Source: a bacterium UBA2219 (lineage in GTDB: Bacteria > Desulfobacterota > Deferrimicrobia > Deferrimicrobiales > Deferrimicrobiaceae). Taken from it: a stretch of 21,094 nt of DNA. The notes under the pieces were generated by a model. That model did not search any database, was not told the DNA's origin, and saw nothing but the letters and a program-made list of their open reading frames with translations. Shown here in pieces: positions 14,103-20,543 of this stretch. The DNA is taken from NCBI GenBank assembly GCA_002327765.1, contig DCUH01000081.1, positions 1 to 21,094 on the forward strand. The letters run 5' to 3'. Both the position numbers and the translations under genes were made by a program. Position 1 is the stretch's first letter; each line of letters starts with the position of its first letter.

Positions 14103-15167
14103 ATGTCCGAAAAGAAGGCGATCCCGCAGGAAGTCGGCTTTACCGGCTCGCGGTTCGTGCGGAAATATATCACCTGGATCCTGCTCCTCATGGTTCTCAT
14201 GGTCTTTTCGATCTTCTGGTGGTTTCACAGGAAAGCGGTGTCGATGCTCGAGGAGCAGATCTACATGGAGGGGAGGGTCCTCGTCCGGGAGATCGTGCTG
14301 ACCCGCGAGTGGTTCGCGATCCACAACGGAGTGTACGTCCGCATGACTCCGGGGATGGAGGTCAATCCGTGGCTCCGGAAGGTTCCCGGTCTGAAACCGG
14401 TGATACGCGACGAGGAAGGCGTTCTCTATACCCTGAAAAACCCCGCCCTGGCGACCCGTGAGATATCCGAAATCGCGGGCGGGAAGGGGGAATTCCGGTT
14501 CAGGATCACCAGCCTCAACCCGCTGAATCCCTCGAATGCCCCGGATTCCTTCGAGCGTGCGGCTCTCGAGAGGTTCGCTAGGGGGGACAAGGAATCGAAG
14601 CTCTACGAAACGACGAAGGGAAAGGTCGCCTATCGGTACATGGTATCGCTCGAAACGAACAAATCGTGCCTCCCATGCCACGAGGCTCAAGGCTACAGGG
14701 AAGGCGACGTCCGGGGCGGGATCAGCGTCTCTACCGACGTCACCCCGATGTTCCGGCAAATGGAAAGGTACCGGACATACCTGGCCACGTCGGCCGTCGG
14801 CATCGTCGCCTTGTTCCTCGCCGTTGCGTTGGGCATTTCCCGTTTCTTCATAAAAGATCTGGGGAAAGCGGAACTCCGGCTGGTGGAGATGGCCACCCTG
14901 GACGACCTGACGGGGTTGACCAATCGTCGCGAAGGGCTTCGCCGGGCGGGGGAAGAGGTGGGACGTGCCGGCCGCACCGGCAAGCCGCTGTTCGCCCTGA
15001 TGATCGATATCGACCGTTTCAAGAATATCAATGATACGCATGGCCATGCGGCGGGAGACGCGGTCCTCCGGGAGATCGCCCGCAGGCCGTCTCCGTCGCG
15101 GAGAGATTGCGCGTGCCCGTCGCGGAATTCCCCATCTTCATCGGGAAAGGCGATGCTCTCGACGTGA
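14103..15167 (+). CDS. Heme-c sensor (DUF3365/Tll0287-like) diguanylate cyclase with GGDEF core missing
   Basis: Membrane sensor with TM1 at residues 21-41, an extracytoplasmic DUF3365-like domain containing a heme-c motif C189-L-P-C192-H193, and TM2 at about 228-250. The start of a GGDEF domain follows from about residue 265 (LDDLTGLTNRR, then IDIDRFKNINDTHGHAAGD). DUF3365 domains sense redox or gases through the heme; GGDEF domains make cyclic-di-GMP. After VLREIAR (residue 327, nt 15083) the protein leaves the domain and reads 27 unrelated residues to a stop. The GGDEF/GGEEF signature is absent, so the product cannot be an active cyclase. The start at 14103 has AAGG 8 bases upstream; the longer frame from 13938 runs through tRNA-derived DNA. 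Confidence 0.72.
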   Translation: MSEKKAIPQEVGFTGSRFVRKYITWILLLMVLMVFSIFWWFHRKAVSMLEEQIYMEGRVLVREIVLTREWFAIHNGVYVRMTPGMEVNPWLRKVPGLKPVIRDEEGVLYTLKNPALATREISEIAGGKGEFRFRITSLNPLNPSNAPDSFERAALERFARGDKESKLYETTKGKVAYRYMVSLETNKSCLPCHEAQGYREGDVRGGISVSTDVTPMFRQMERYRTYLATSAVGIVALFLAVALGISRFFIKDLGKAELRLVEMATLDDLTGLTNRREGLRRAGEEVGRAGRTGKPLFALMIDIDRFKNINDTHGHAAGDAVLREIARRPSPSRRDCACPSRNSPSSSGKAMLST

Positions 15168-15307
15168 CGGTCAGCATCGGGGTCTCGAAGTTCTCCCCGG
15201 GGGAGACGCTCGAATCGCTGATCTCGCGGGCGGACGCGGCCCTTAACGGGGCGAAGGAAGAAGGGCGCAATCGGGTAAAGACCGCATGGGAAGCCCCGCA
15301 CGCGTGA
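15086..15307 (+). pseudogene. C-terminal end of the GGDEF domain, out of frame with its N-terminal part
   Basis: From about 15086 the next frame encodes AVSVAERLRVPVAEFPIFIG, then VTVSIGVSKFSPGETLESL and SRADAALNGAKEEGRNRV. This is the standard end of a GGDEF domain. Between VLREIAR and AVSVAERL some 35-45 residues, including the active-site signature, are missing and the frame changes. Both pieces clearly belonged to one gene. Confidence 0.8.
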
Positions 15308-15458
15308 GAGAGGAGCCCGGCCGCCGGGGTCCCCCGTATCAAAAGATCGGACGGGGAGAATGGCGCGCCGCGATGCGGGCGATTCGCCGCAACTTTTGGA
15401 ACGGTCCCTTCATCCAAAAAATTGGAGAAACACGTTGTTCCCGGAAAGGAGAGCCCGG

Positions 15459-15908
15459 ATGAAACATGAATTCTTGAAGCACCTCAAGCAGGACCATGAC
15501 GAACAGAAACAGCTCGGGCAGCGGTTGGCGGAGGCCACGGCGGCGGGAGAGCGCAAACGGCTGCGCAGGAAGTTTCACGATTCCCTGTATCCCCATTTGA
15601 TGGGCGAGGAAGCATCCATCTTCAAGCGCCTCCAGCAGGTCGACGACGAGGAAGCGAAAAAGGACTGCCTCGAGAATCTGCGGGAACACCGGGAAGCGAT
15701 GACCGCGCTTCGGGAGCTCATGGCGATGAACTCGGAAAGCGACGTCTTCCAGGCCAAGGCCCGGGCCCTGGATGAGCTGAACCGGCATCACATCGGGCAT
15801 GAGGAAGGGAAGACCTTCGGGCATCTGGAGCGGCTCTTCGACGAGCAGGAGCTGGACAGGCTGTTCGAGCTGTACGAAGCATCCGAGGAGGGGAAACCGG
15901 TATTCTGA
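15459..15908 (+). CDS. Hemerythrin-like HHE-domain protein
   Basis: 149-residue soluble all-helical protein expected to bind a di-iron centre, with roles in oxygen, NO or iron handling in related proteins. The metal ligands can be read in order: H13 (QDH), H46 and E50 (PHLMGEE), H77 (REHREA), and H110/H111 with H114 and E115 (HHIGHEE). The start at 15459 has AAAGGAG about 9 bases upstream. The in-frame ATG at 15360 lacks such a site and adds unlike sequence. The gene lies behind the broken heme sensor and converges on pncB with a 5-base gap. No regulatory site was recognised. Confidence 0.85.
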   Translation: MKHEFLKHLKQDHDEQKQLGQRLAEATAAGERKRLRRKFHDSLYPHLMGEEASIFKRLQQVDDEEAKKDCLENLREHREAMTALRELMAMNSESDVFQAKARALDELNRHHIGHEEGKTFGHLERLFDEQELDRLFELYEASEEGKPVF

Positions 15909-15913
15909 TTCGG

Positions 15914-17317
15914 TCACTTCCTGTGGCGCGCGATCAGGCCGTCCCGGAGCGACTTGAGGCCGCCGCTGATCCCCACCTTGTAGATGTGCGGGTTGTCGAA
16001 GCGCTTGTATTCCGGCGGGAGCATGTCCAGCCGCTCGCGGCAGTATCCTGCCGTCCGCGACAGGGGAGGAGGCTCGTACACGGTCTTTCCCCGGGACATC
16101 ATCGGGCGCAGCAGAGGCTCGGTTTTGCGCGCCTCGAGGGGAAACGATTGATGGGGAATGAACGGGTGGTGCATCACGGGGATTTCCGTTTCGTTTTCGA
16201 GCCCGACGACGTCCGCTCCGTAGAAAGCCCCCCGCTCGTCGAGGACGCGCCAGACCTGCTTTTTTCCGGGCAGGGTGATCTTGGAGACGTTTTCCGACAG
16301 CTTGATGACCGGGCGCCCGCCGGCCTCCGCCAGCTTGTACACGCCGTCCAGCGCCGCGTCCGGCTGCCCGGTCACCAGGCTGGTCCCCACGCCGAAAACG
16401 TCGATGGGCGCGCCTTGCGCGATCAGGCTCCGGATGACGTACTCGTCCAGCTGATTGGATGCCGCGATCTTGACGTAATGCAGCCCCGCCTCGTCCAGCA
16501 TGGCGCGGGTTTTTTTGGCAAGGTAGGCCAGGTCCCCGCTGTCCAGGCGGACGCCTTTCAGCCGGTGGCCGTTCCTTTCCATTTCCATCGCCACAATGAT
16601 TGCGTTGGGGATTCCGCTCCCCAGGGTGCTGAAGGTATCGACCAGGAACACGCAGTCGTCCGGGCGGGCCGCGGCGAAGCTGCGGAAGGCCTCGACCTCG
16701 CTTTCGTGGCTTTGGATATAGGAATGCGCCATGGTGCCGGACGGCTGCAGCGAGAAATCCCTTGCCGCCCTCGAGTTGCTGGTCGCGTCGACCCCCCCCA
16801 CGATGGCGGCGCGGCTGGCGTGGTAGCCGCCCAGCCCCTGCGCGCGGCGCAGCCCGAAATCGATGAGCGCGCCGTCCCCCGCCGCGAGGCGCATGCGGCT
16901 GGCCTTCGTGGCGATCAGCGACTGGAAGTTGAGGATGTTGAGCAGCAGCGTCTCGATCAGCTGGGTCTCGATCAGGTTTCCCTCGATCCGGAGGACGGGG
17001 CGCGTCGGAAAGACCAGGTCGCCTTCCGGGGGGGAGCAGACCGTGCCCGTGAACCGGAAGGTTTTCAGGTATGCGATGTAGTCGGGGTGGAAGGACTGCG
17101 CTTCCAGGAAATCCAGGTCCTGCCCGTCGAAACGGAAATTCTCCAGCGCGGACAGGAGGTCCGGAAGCCCCGCGAAAACCGTGTACCCGCCCTGGAACGG
17201 GTTCCTGCGGAAGAAGTAATCGAACACGGCCGTGTCGTCTTTCCGGCCGGCCAGGAAATAGGCCTGCCCCATGGCGAGTTCGTAATGGTCGGTGTATGTT
17301 CCCGTGACGTCGAGCAT
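15914..17317 (-). CDS. pncB: Nicotinate phosphoribosyltransferase
   Basis: Makes nicotinate mononucleotide from nicotinate and PRPP in NAD salvage. The 467-residue protein shows the N-terminal TGTYTDHYELAMGQAYF, FDYFFRRNPFQGGYTVFAG, LIDFGLRRAQG at residues 151-161, GTMAHSYIQSH with the phosphorylatable H198, VFLVDTFSTL, GVRLDSGDLAYLAKK and VFGVGTSLVTG. This is the full family pattern. I place the start at ATG 17317, 11 bases after the nicotinamidase stop. The frame stays open further upstream, but that part overlaps pncA in another frame and is not family-like. Confidence 0.95.
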   Translation of the reverse strand: MLDVTGTYTDHYELAMGQAYFLAGRKDDTAVFDYFFRRNPFQGGYTVFAGLPDLLSALENFRFDGQDLDFLEAQSFHPDYIAYLKTFRFTGTVCSPPEGDLVFPTRPVLRIEGNLIETQLIETLLLNILNFQSLIATKASRMRLAAGDGALIDFGLRRAQGLGGYHASRAAIVGGVDATSNSRAARDFSLQPSGTMAHSYIQSHESEVEAFRSFAAARPDDCVFLVDTFSTLGSGIPNAIIVAMEMERNGHRLKGVRLDSGDLAYLAKKTRAMLDEAGLHYVKIAASNQLDEYVIRSLIAQGAPIDVFGVGTSLVTGQPDAALDGVYKLAEAGGRPVIKLSENVSKITLPGKKQVWRVLDERGAFYGADVVGLENETEIPVMHHPFIPHQSFPLEARKTEPLLRPMMSRGKTVYEPPPLSRTAGYCRERLDMLPPEYKRFDNPHIYKVGISGGLKSLRDGLIARHRK

Positions 17318-17328
17318 GCCGTCCCCCG

Positions 17329-18021
17329 TCAGGCCGGGGCGTCCCGACGTCGGATGCCGGCGGATCCCAGGAACCGGACGCCTTTGCGCAGCATGTCGTC
17401 CGTCGCGGTTTTCATGCGGTCCGGCGGAGAGCCGACCGGCCTCGTCAGGTCGCTGAGAACGACGACTTCGTATCCCTTGGCCGCCCCGTCCGCCGCCGTG
17501 TAATAGACGCAGTAATCCGCCGCGAGCCCGCAGATGAAGATTCTCTTCGCCCCGCGGCTGCGCAGGTATCCGTCCAGGCCGGTTTCCGTCGCCCGGTCGT
17601 TCTCCAGGAAACCGGAGTAGCTGTCCGTCTTCTTGTGATAGCCCTTCCGGATGACGGCATCGGCGAGCCGGGCGTCCAGGCCGGGATGGAATTCGGCGCC
17701 GCGGGTCCCCTGCACCACGTGGTCCGGCCACAGCACGGGGCCGATCCCGGGCGCTTCGTACGGGTCGAACGCCCTCTTTCCCGGATGACGGCTCGCAAAG
17801 CTGTCGTGGTCCCGGGGATGCCAGTCCTGGGTGAGCACGACCGGGAGATCGTGTTCCTTGAAGAGGGACATCAGGGCGTTGACCCGATCCAGGAAGGCGT
17901 CGCCCCCCGCGACGGCGAGAGCGCCCCCCGGCATGAAATCGTTCTGCATGTCCACCACGACCAGGGCGTCGCCCTTCCCCAGCCGGGCGGCATCGAGATG
18001 CGGGACGTCATCCAGGTCCAT
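17329..18021 (-). CDS. pncA: Nicotinamidase (pyrazinamidase)
   Basis: Hydrolyses nicotinamide to nicotinate, the substrate of the next gene. The 230-residue isochorismatase-fold protein has D24 in VVDMQNDFMPGGAL, the metal-binding D66, H68 and H72 in TQDWHPRDHDSF, a lysine in IRKGYHKKTDSYSGF (K126) and the nucleophile C171 in GLAADYCVYYTA. The catalytic triad Asp-Lys-Cys and metal site are complete. ATG 18021 with GGAGG 6 bases upstream is preferred over an in-frame TTG at 18036. pncA-pncB is a two-step salvage operon. Confidence 0.94.
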   Translation of the reverse strand: MDLDDVPHLDAARLGKGDALVVVDMQNDFMPGGALAVAGGDAFLDRVNALMSLFKEHDLPVVLTQDWHPRDHDSFASRHPGKRAFDPYEAPGIGPVLWPDHVVQGTRGAEFHPGLDARLADAVIRKGYHKKTDSYSGFLENDRATETGLDGYLRSRGAKRIFICGLAADYCVYYTAADGAAKGYEVVVLSDLTRPVGSPPDRMKTATDDMLRKGVRFLGSAGIRRRDAPA

Positions 18022-18327
18022 GCCCTGCCTCCGCAAAGGTCGTGGCCGAACATCCGTTCCGCCCCGCTGGTCCGGCAGCGGATGACCCCCTCCCGGTCGG
18101 CGGGGCGGGATATTCTCCCCACGGAACGCCCGACGGTTCGTGTCGTCGAATCTGTTTATATCTTATTACGTGTTTTGATATTGTTTTTATTGGTATTTCT
18201 TTCGACCGGCGAATGGGCGTGCCCCGGTTTTGACGCGGGTCAATTCTTCCTCACAGGAAATGCGGCACGGTTTCCTTGAAGTGCCGAAGATTTCGATACC
18301 GCCGATCGGCAAAGGAGGACGGAAAGC
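18022..18327. other. Divergent intergenic region between pncA and the cupin gene
   Basis: No gene is seen. It contains a 9-bp inverted repeat, CCGCCCCGC (18059-18067) with GCGGGGCGG (18100-18108), and an AT-rich island at about 18145-18210, unusual for this DNA and a likely promoter zone. A TTGAC-N4-GTCAA palindrome is at 18230-18243, and a small hairpin CGGCAC/GTGCCG (18263-18286) lies in the probable cupin leader. I could not assign exact -35/-10 boxes. Confidence 0.55.
18230..18243. promoter_or_regulatory. CRP/FNR-family operator candidate (HcpR-like)
   Basis: TTGACGCGGGTCAA is a perfect TTGAC-N4-GTCAA palindrome. With its flanks (TTTTGACGCGGGTCAATT) it resembles the ATTTGACCnnGGTCAAAT sites I recall for HcpR-type nitrosative-stress regulators in some deltaproteobacteria. 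It lies about 90 bases before the cupin ATG, and a flavodiiron-protein ghost follows the cupin, which fits that regulon. The assignment is inference from pattern and context. Confidence 0.4.
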
Positions 18328-18666
18328 ATGAAGATAACGAACGCCTTGACCGCGCCCGTCGCCCCCAACCCCCACGGGGTGAGCGCCAGGCCGGTCTACG
18401 ACAGCCCGAACGCCGTGGCCGTGCACATCACCCTCGAGCCCGGGCAGTCTCTCAAAAAACACGTGACGCCGGTCGACGTCTTCTTCTACGTCCTCGAGGG
18501 GGAAGGCGTCGTCGAGATCGGGGGGGAGAGGGAAACGGTCTCCCGGGACAGGATCGTCGAAAGCCCGGCGCGCGTCCCGCACCGGCTCGCCAATGAAGGC
18601 GGCGGGCCGTTCCGGGTGCTGGTCGTAAAGGTACCGAAGCCCGCGGAATCAACGAAGATCCTTTGA
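18328..18666 (+). CDS. Small single-domain cupin protein
   Basis: 112-residue cupin of unknown reaction. The first motif region reads LEPGQSLKKHVTPVDVFFY and then VLEGEGVVEIGG. It keeps H45 but has no second His of the usual HxH, with D50 or E57 as possible substitutes. The second motif, ESPARVPHRLANEG, keeps P80, H85 and N89. A metal site with fewer His ligands, or a non-enzymatic role, is possible. AAAGGAGG lies 9 bases before the ATG. A flavodiiron-protein remnant begins at its stop, so the pair probably formed one operon under the palindrome upstream. Confidence 0.85.
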   Translation: MKITNALTAPVAPNPHGVSARPVYDSPNAVAVHITLEPGQSLKKHVTPVDVFFYVLEGEGVVEIGGERETVSRDRIVESPARVPHRLANEGGGPFRVLVVKVPKPAESTKIL

Positions 18667-18873
18667 GCAACGACGGGACGGCACGCCGCACAACGCGTAC
18701 CTGGTCGAAGGCAGCGAAAGACCGCCCTGCCGGACCCCGTGATCTGCAAGGGGGTTCCCTCGGAGGAAGCGCTCGGGTCGCTGGACCGGCTGGCCGCGAA
18801 GATCGCGGAGAAGCACGGGGAGAGCGGCTTCAAACAGGCCGGCTCGAGCGAAACAGGAGGTGTTTTAGCGTAA
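18667..18873 (+). pseudogene. Flavodiiron protein (FprA/FDP) ghost: N- and C-terminal scraps only
   Basis: In one frame from 18677, DGTPHNAYLVEGSE matches the first beta-lactamase-like strands of FDP proteins (usual wording DGTTYNAYLI). After a -1 shift in the short A-run at 18717-18719 the text continues KTALPDPV. From 18742 ICKGVPSEEALGSLDRL and AAKIAEKH follow, which is the typical C-terminal tail of the flavodoxin-like domain. The terminal scraps are present, but roughly 350 residues with the di-iron and FMN sites are missing. FDPs reduce O2 or NO to protect anaerobes. Each scrap is short, so this rests on the coincidence of both ends in the right order. Confidence 0.5.
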
Positions 18874-18932
18874 ACCCTCGTTAATGGGTTGGAAACACCG
18901 GGTCGGGCGGGCGCCTCGGCCCGGCGTTGAAT

Positions 18933-18938
18933 TATAAT
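18933..18938 (+). promoter_or_regulatory. Possible -10 box ahead of exbB
   Basis: TATAAT stands in an AT-rich patch after a GC-rich hairpin (18898-18925), about 64 bases before the exbB start. No fitting -35 is visible at 16-18 bases upstream, so the box may need an activator or be fortuitous. No clear Fur box was recognised. Confidence 0.3.
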
Positions 18939-19001
18939 ATGACCCGGTCCCCGCGTTTTTCCCGATCCGGGAACCAACGAAAAACCGAAACGGAGGTTGT
19001 C

Positions 19002-19601
19002 GTGCACCTTTTCCATCAGGGCGGCTTCGTCATGTGGCCGCTGCTCGCCGTTTCCGTCGTGGCGCTGGCCGTCGTGATCGAGCGTTTCCTACTGATGTCT
19101 TCCTGCCCGTTTCCCGGGAAGGGGTTCTCCCGGCTCGTGCAGGAGACCCTGAAAACCGGCGACGCGCGGCCGCTGGCGGCGTCCATGGAGCGCGCGCGGC
19201 TGCTTCAGGATTACGCGGCGGTGCTGGCGGACTCGGGCCACCCGCGCCGCGAGGCCGCTCTGCAGCTGGCCGGCGCCGCCGTCGTCGCGAGGCTGGAACG
19301 GCGCCTGCCGCTGCTGGGGCTGCTGGCGCGCATCGCCCCGCTGCTGGGGCTGCTGGGCACGATCCTCGGGATGATCGCCACCTTCGCGCGCATCGCCTCG
19401 GCGCAGGCGGGCGTGGACATGAACATGCTCTCCGGGGGCATCTGGCAGGCGCTGCTGACCACGGCCGCCGGGCTTTGCATCGCCATCCCGGCCCAGCTCT
19501 GCCTGCACCTGCTGCGGGGGAGGGTGCGGCGCATCGCCCGCGCGCTGGCCGATGCCGGGAACGCGGCGCTGGCCGCGGGCAAGGAGACGCGCCATGCTTG
19601 A
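19002..19601 (+). CDS. ExbB/TolQ/MotA-family proton channel protein
   Basis: 199-residue inner-membrane protein that with the ExbD-like partner uses the proton gradient to power a TonB-type transducer. It has a first membrane helix MWPLLAVSVVALAVVIERF, a cytoplasmic part, then LLARIAPLLGLLGTILGMI and WQALLTTAAGLCIAIPAQL, the two conserved C-terminal helices of the family. The start is GTG 19002 with GGAGG 5 bases upstream; the frame is open to 18927 but that part is not family-like. Overlaps the next gene by 8 bases. Confidence 0.9.
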   Translation: MHLFHQGGFVMWPLLAVSVVALAVVIERFLLMSSCPFPGKGFSRLVQETLKTGDARPLAASMERARLLQDYAAVLADSGHPRREAALQLAGAAVVARLERRLPLLGLLARIAPLLGLLGTILGMIATFARIASAQAGVDMNMLSGGIWQALLTTAAGLCIAIPAQLCLHLLRGRVRRIARALADAGNAALAAGKETRHA

Positions 19602-20025
19602 TTTCGCCCGCCGCCGGGACGAGGACGACGAGGCGGACATGACCCCGCTGATCGACGTGGTGTTCATCCTGCTGCTCTTTTTCATCATCGCGGCGGCGTT
19701 CGCCGTGCGGGGGCTGGACGTCGAGCTGCCCCCGGCGCAAAGCAGCCAGGCCATGTCCGGGCGGGTATTGGAGCTGCGCCTGTTCGCGGACGGCACGTTC
19801 CGGTTCGACGGCGTGCCGGTGAGCCGGAAGGATGTTCGCGGCCGGTTGCAGGACATCGTGCGCGGCTTCAAGGACCGCCCGGGACAGCTCGTGCTGAAGG
19901 CCGCCCCCGACGCCCCCGTCGAGGCGCTGGTCTTCCTCGTGGATGAAGTGCGGCTCCAGGGCGGCGAGAAGCTGCTGATCGCCACCGCGCCGCCCGATTC
20001 GGCGAGGAACCAGGGGGGGCGATGA
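19594..20025 (+). CDS. ExbD/TolR-family protein
   Basis: 143-residue partner of the ExbB-like protein, with a short cytoplasmic tail, one membrane helix and a periplasmic domain. The hallmark DMTPLIDVVFILLLFFII contains D21, matching the proton-carrying Asp of ExbD. The periplasmic part (LELRLFADGTFRFDG, LVLKAAPDAPVEALVFLVDE) has the usual fold. ATG 19594 lies in the end of the exbB frame, with AAGGAG 7 bases upstream. Its stop overlaps the tonB start in an ATGA. Gene order exbB-exbD-tonB argues for TonB rather than Tol function. Confidence 0.92.
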   Translation: MLDFARRRDEDDEADMTPLIDVVFILLLFFIIAAAFAVRGLDVELPPAQSSQAMSGRVLELRLFADGTFRFDGVPVSRKDVRGRLQDIVRGFKDRPGQLVLKAAPDAPVEALVFLVDEVRLQGGEKLLIATAPPDSARNQGGR

Positions 20026-20543
20026 CCGATTCCGAGCGCCTCGGCGCCGGGGTCGCGCTGTCGCTGCTGATCCACTTCGTCCTGCTGACGGCCGGATGGC
20101 GGCAGGAGCGGCCGCTCGACCCGTCGCCCGCCGTCGCGGTGCGGCTGGAAATGGAATCGGTAGCGGCCCCACGGCCCGCGCTCAAAAAAGGCATCGGGCT
20201 GAGCTCGCCCTCCCCACAGGCGCAGGAAGAAGCGCGCGTCGCGGACCTGAGGCGGAAGGCGTTCCTCCGCTTCCTCCAGGACGTCGACGACGCCGTGCAC
20301 GCCCGGCGGCTGAACGTCGGCGATTCCGACCTGATCGGCGTCGCGGTGGTCGGCTTCACGATCCTGGCCGACGGCACGTTCAGCGACATCCGCCTGTCTT
20401 CGGCATCGGGACGGCCCCGCCTCGACGCCTCCGCCTTGCGCGCGGTGCGCTCGGCGAGCGGAAAGGTGCGGCGGCCAGCGATCATCGGCCCCGGGCCGAT
20501 CCAGATGAGCCTGCAGGTCAAGTACCAGTACGGGCTGCGCTAA
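20022..20543 (+). CDS. TonB-like energy transducer
   Basis: 173-residue protein with a single N-terminal membrane helix (GAGVALSLLIHFVLLTAGW) that keeps the S14-x3-H18 pair needed by TonB for coupling to ExbB/ExbD. The C-terminal domain (VVGFTILADGTFSDIRLSSA, DASALRAVRSASG) matches TonB C-terminal domains. The linker has no Pro/Lys-rich stretch and is short, so reach across the periplasm may be limited. No TonB-dependent receptor is in the window. The stop overlaps the UbiA stop on the other strand by 3 bases. Confidence 0.85.
   Translation: MTDSERLGAGVALSLLIHFVLLTAGWRQERPLDPSPAVAVRLEMESVAAPRPALKKGIGLSSPSPQAQEEARVADLRRKAFLRFLQDVDDAVHARRLNVGDSDLIGVAVVGFTILADGTFSDIRLSSASGRPRLDASALRAVRSASGKVRRPAIIGPGPIQMSLQVKYQYGLR

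Noticed and set aside
15923..17503. 526-codon plus-strand open frame opposite pncB
   Set aside because: The minus strand carries the full nicotinate phosphoribosyltransferase pattern. The plus-strand text has no recognisable domain.
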